DNA from: Afipia sp.
GTDB lineage: Bacteria > Pseudomonadota > Alphaproteobacteria > Rhizobiales > Xanthobacteraceae
Reading direction: 5' to 3'
Assembly: GCA_020056155.1 (NCBI GenBank)
Contig: JAGVII010000708.1
Span: forward strand, 1-5,965
Length of the DNA: 5,965 nucleotides
Shown one piece after another: positions 4,776 to 5,965 of this stretch; position 1 is the first letter of the stretch; the number at the start of each line of letters is the position of its first letter. The translations under genes and the position numbers were made by a program. The notes beneath the pieces were generated by a model. It made no database searches and was not told where the DNA came from. It was given only the letters and a program-made list of their open reading frames with translations.

Positions 4776-5965
4776 CGCATGATCATGTCGGCGCACGCGC
4801 CGCCCGACTGGATCACACTGGTATAACCACCAAAGCCTGTATAGGCCGACGCGAGGTAAAGTCCGGGGATCGGCGTCGCGGGCGATCTTTTTGGTGAGCC
4901 GAACAGCGAGCGCGGCGGCGTCGGCGCGAATCCATAGACGGCGCCCCGCGGCGCGCCGAGATATTGCTGCACGGAGAGGGCGGTGTTGAACGTCGATGCG
5001 GTGATGGATTGCGCCAGCCCCGGATAATGTCCGTCGAGATACGTCACGATAGCGTCCTGCCAGCGGGCGCGCTTGGCGCGATAGCTATCCGGATCGCCGC
5101 CGGTCCAGTTTGACAGCTGATCGGGCCCGACGACGGACAGCACGTAAGGCGGCGCGGGAACGCCCGACTCGATAGCGGCGTAATCGACGATAGCCAGCGG
5201 CGGCATCCGTCTCTCCGGTTCATCCGCCATCAGCGCCGTCGCCAGTGCATAGTCGTTGAGCTTCGTCATCCAGTCCGGCAGCAACTGTGTGGAATAACTA
5301 CTGACGCCAAGTTCACGGGGCGGCTTCGACAGGCCGAGCGTGAGCGCGAACAGCGAGATCGAGCGTTCGCGGTGCTTGTCGGCGACCAAGAGTTTCGCGC
5401 CGCTGGCTTCAGGCAACAGCGCGGCCAGTACCTCCGGCGCGGCGTTGCCGATCACGCGGTTGGTCTCGATGGTTTGCAGATCGCTGCCATCCTTTGCCGT
5501 GTGCGTGACGCTCGCGATGCGGCCGCGTGAATCGACGGCGATGGCGCTTGCCGTGCGCCTCAGGATCACGTCGCTGCCCGCGGTCTTGATGGCCCGGGCC
5601 AACGCACTGGAGAGGCGTTGCGATCCGCCCTGAATATAGCGGCCGCCGCTCAACAGATAGCTGCCTTGAGCGGCTGCGAAGAACACCCACCAGATCGTGG
5701 CGGGATCGTCGTGATAGTAGGACAGGTTAGCAGCCAGCGCAGTCTTGACCGCTTCGTCACCGCCGAACACGCGGTCGAGCTTTTGCGACAGCGACAGATT
5801 CCAGTCGCGGATCGCGGGCCACAGATTGGGCAGCGCGAGGAAGGCTCGCGACGGAGACGTGAATATGCCGGTTCTGAGCGCGTTTGCGGCGGACGCAATC
5901 CGTTCCATATCGCCAAGCAGGCGGACGATACCCTCACGCGCATCCGGAAAACGCTGGATCAATGC
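4766..5965 (-). CDS. Phytoene desaturase / carotenoid isomerase-like FAD oxidoreductase, C-terminal part
   Basis: The frame is open to the right edge and stops at 4766-4768, so 399 C-terminal residues are visible. A TTG at 5960-5962 is not the likely start, because the N-terminal dinucleotide-binding motif (GxGxxG) expected in this family is absent and must lie outside. About 100-150 residues should be missing, judging from a usual family length near 500-550. Visible family features are GGRYIQGGSQRLSSALARAI in the middle, a VIGNAAPEVLAALLP segment, and the C-terminal FAD-binding stretch GLYLASAYTGFGG followed by SVIQSGG. These match COG1233 enzymes (CrtI desaturases, CrtISO/RetSat isomerases and saturases) that act on polyenes or other hydrophobic substrates. 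The substrate is unknown, and no other carotenoid gene is in view. Confidence 0.86.
   Translation of the reverse strand, partial: ALIQRFPDAREGIVRLLGDMERIASAANALRTGIFTSPSRAFLALPNLWPAIRDWNLSLSQKLDRVFGGDEAVKTALAANLSYYHDDPATIWWVFFAAAQGSYLLSGGRYIQGGSQRLSSALARAIKTAGSDVILRRTASAIAVDSRGRIASVTHTAKDGSDLQTIETNRVIGNAAPEVLAALLPEASGAKLLVADKHRERSISLFALTLGLSKPPRELGVSSYSTQLLPDWMTKLNDYALATALMADEPERRMPPLAIVDYAAIESGVPAPPYVLSVVGPDQLSNWTGGDPDSYRAKRARWQDAIVTYLDGHYPGLAQSITASTFNTALSVQQYLGAPRGAVYGFAPTPPRSLFGSPKRSPATPIPGLYLASAYTGFGGYTSVIQSGGACADMIMRER

Overview
The window looks like chromosomal DNA of a GC-rich alphaproteobacterium of the Bradyrhizobium / Rhodopseudomonas / Afipia / Nitrobacter group. This rests on high GC with strong GC3 bias, on the porin start and mature N-terminus (MKKVSLSVAA..., then AADLGKVYTKAPP, usual for rhizobial outer-membrane proteins), and on the META-domain and BacA-type ABC proteins, which resemble those of that group. 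The taxonomic call is inference from protein style; no marker gene is present.

Layout, left to right. (1) 1-225 (+): the 3' end of a Lys/Ala/Pro-rich, histone-H1-like protein, followed by two back-to-back hairpins, the second a strong GC stem. (2) 293-634: a long non-coding leader or intergenic stretch with several short inverted repeats. (3) 635-1648 (+): a secreted TorF/Gcw_chp-type putative porin with a textbook Rho-independent terminator. (4) 1730-2248 (+): a small HPP-family membrane protein starting at GTG just behind that terminator. (5) 2249-3997 (-): a fused permease-ATPase ABC transporter of the YddA / BacA-like (BclA-like) family, whose stop codon directly abuts the HPP stop. (6) 3998-4355: a divergent intergenic region. 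(7) 4356-4760 (+): a secreted META-domain (HslJ-like) protein. (8) 4766-5965 (-): the C-terminal part of a phytoene-desaturase / carotenoid-isomerase-like FAD oxidoreductase, whose N-terminus lies beyond the right edge.

Gene orientation alternates (+ + + - + -), so most genes appear to be independent transcription units rather than one operon. Several are envelope proteins: an outer-membrane porin, two inner-membrane transporter-type proteins and a periplasmic protein. The sequence does not show that they form a pathway. No tRNA, rRNA, CRISPR, insertion sequence, integrase or attachment site was seen. I see no convincing undescribed multi-gene system. The items most worth a second look are the BacA-like ABC transporter, the structured region upstream of the porin, and the unusual features of the porin and the histone-like tail.
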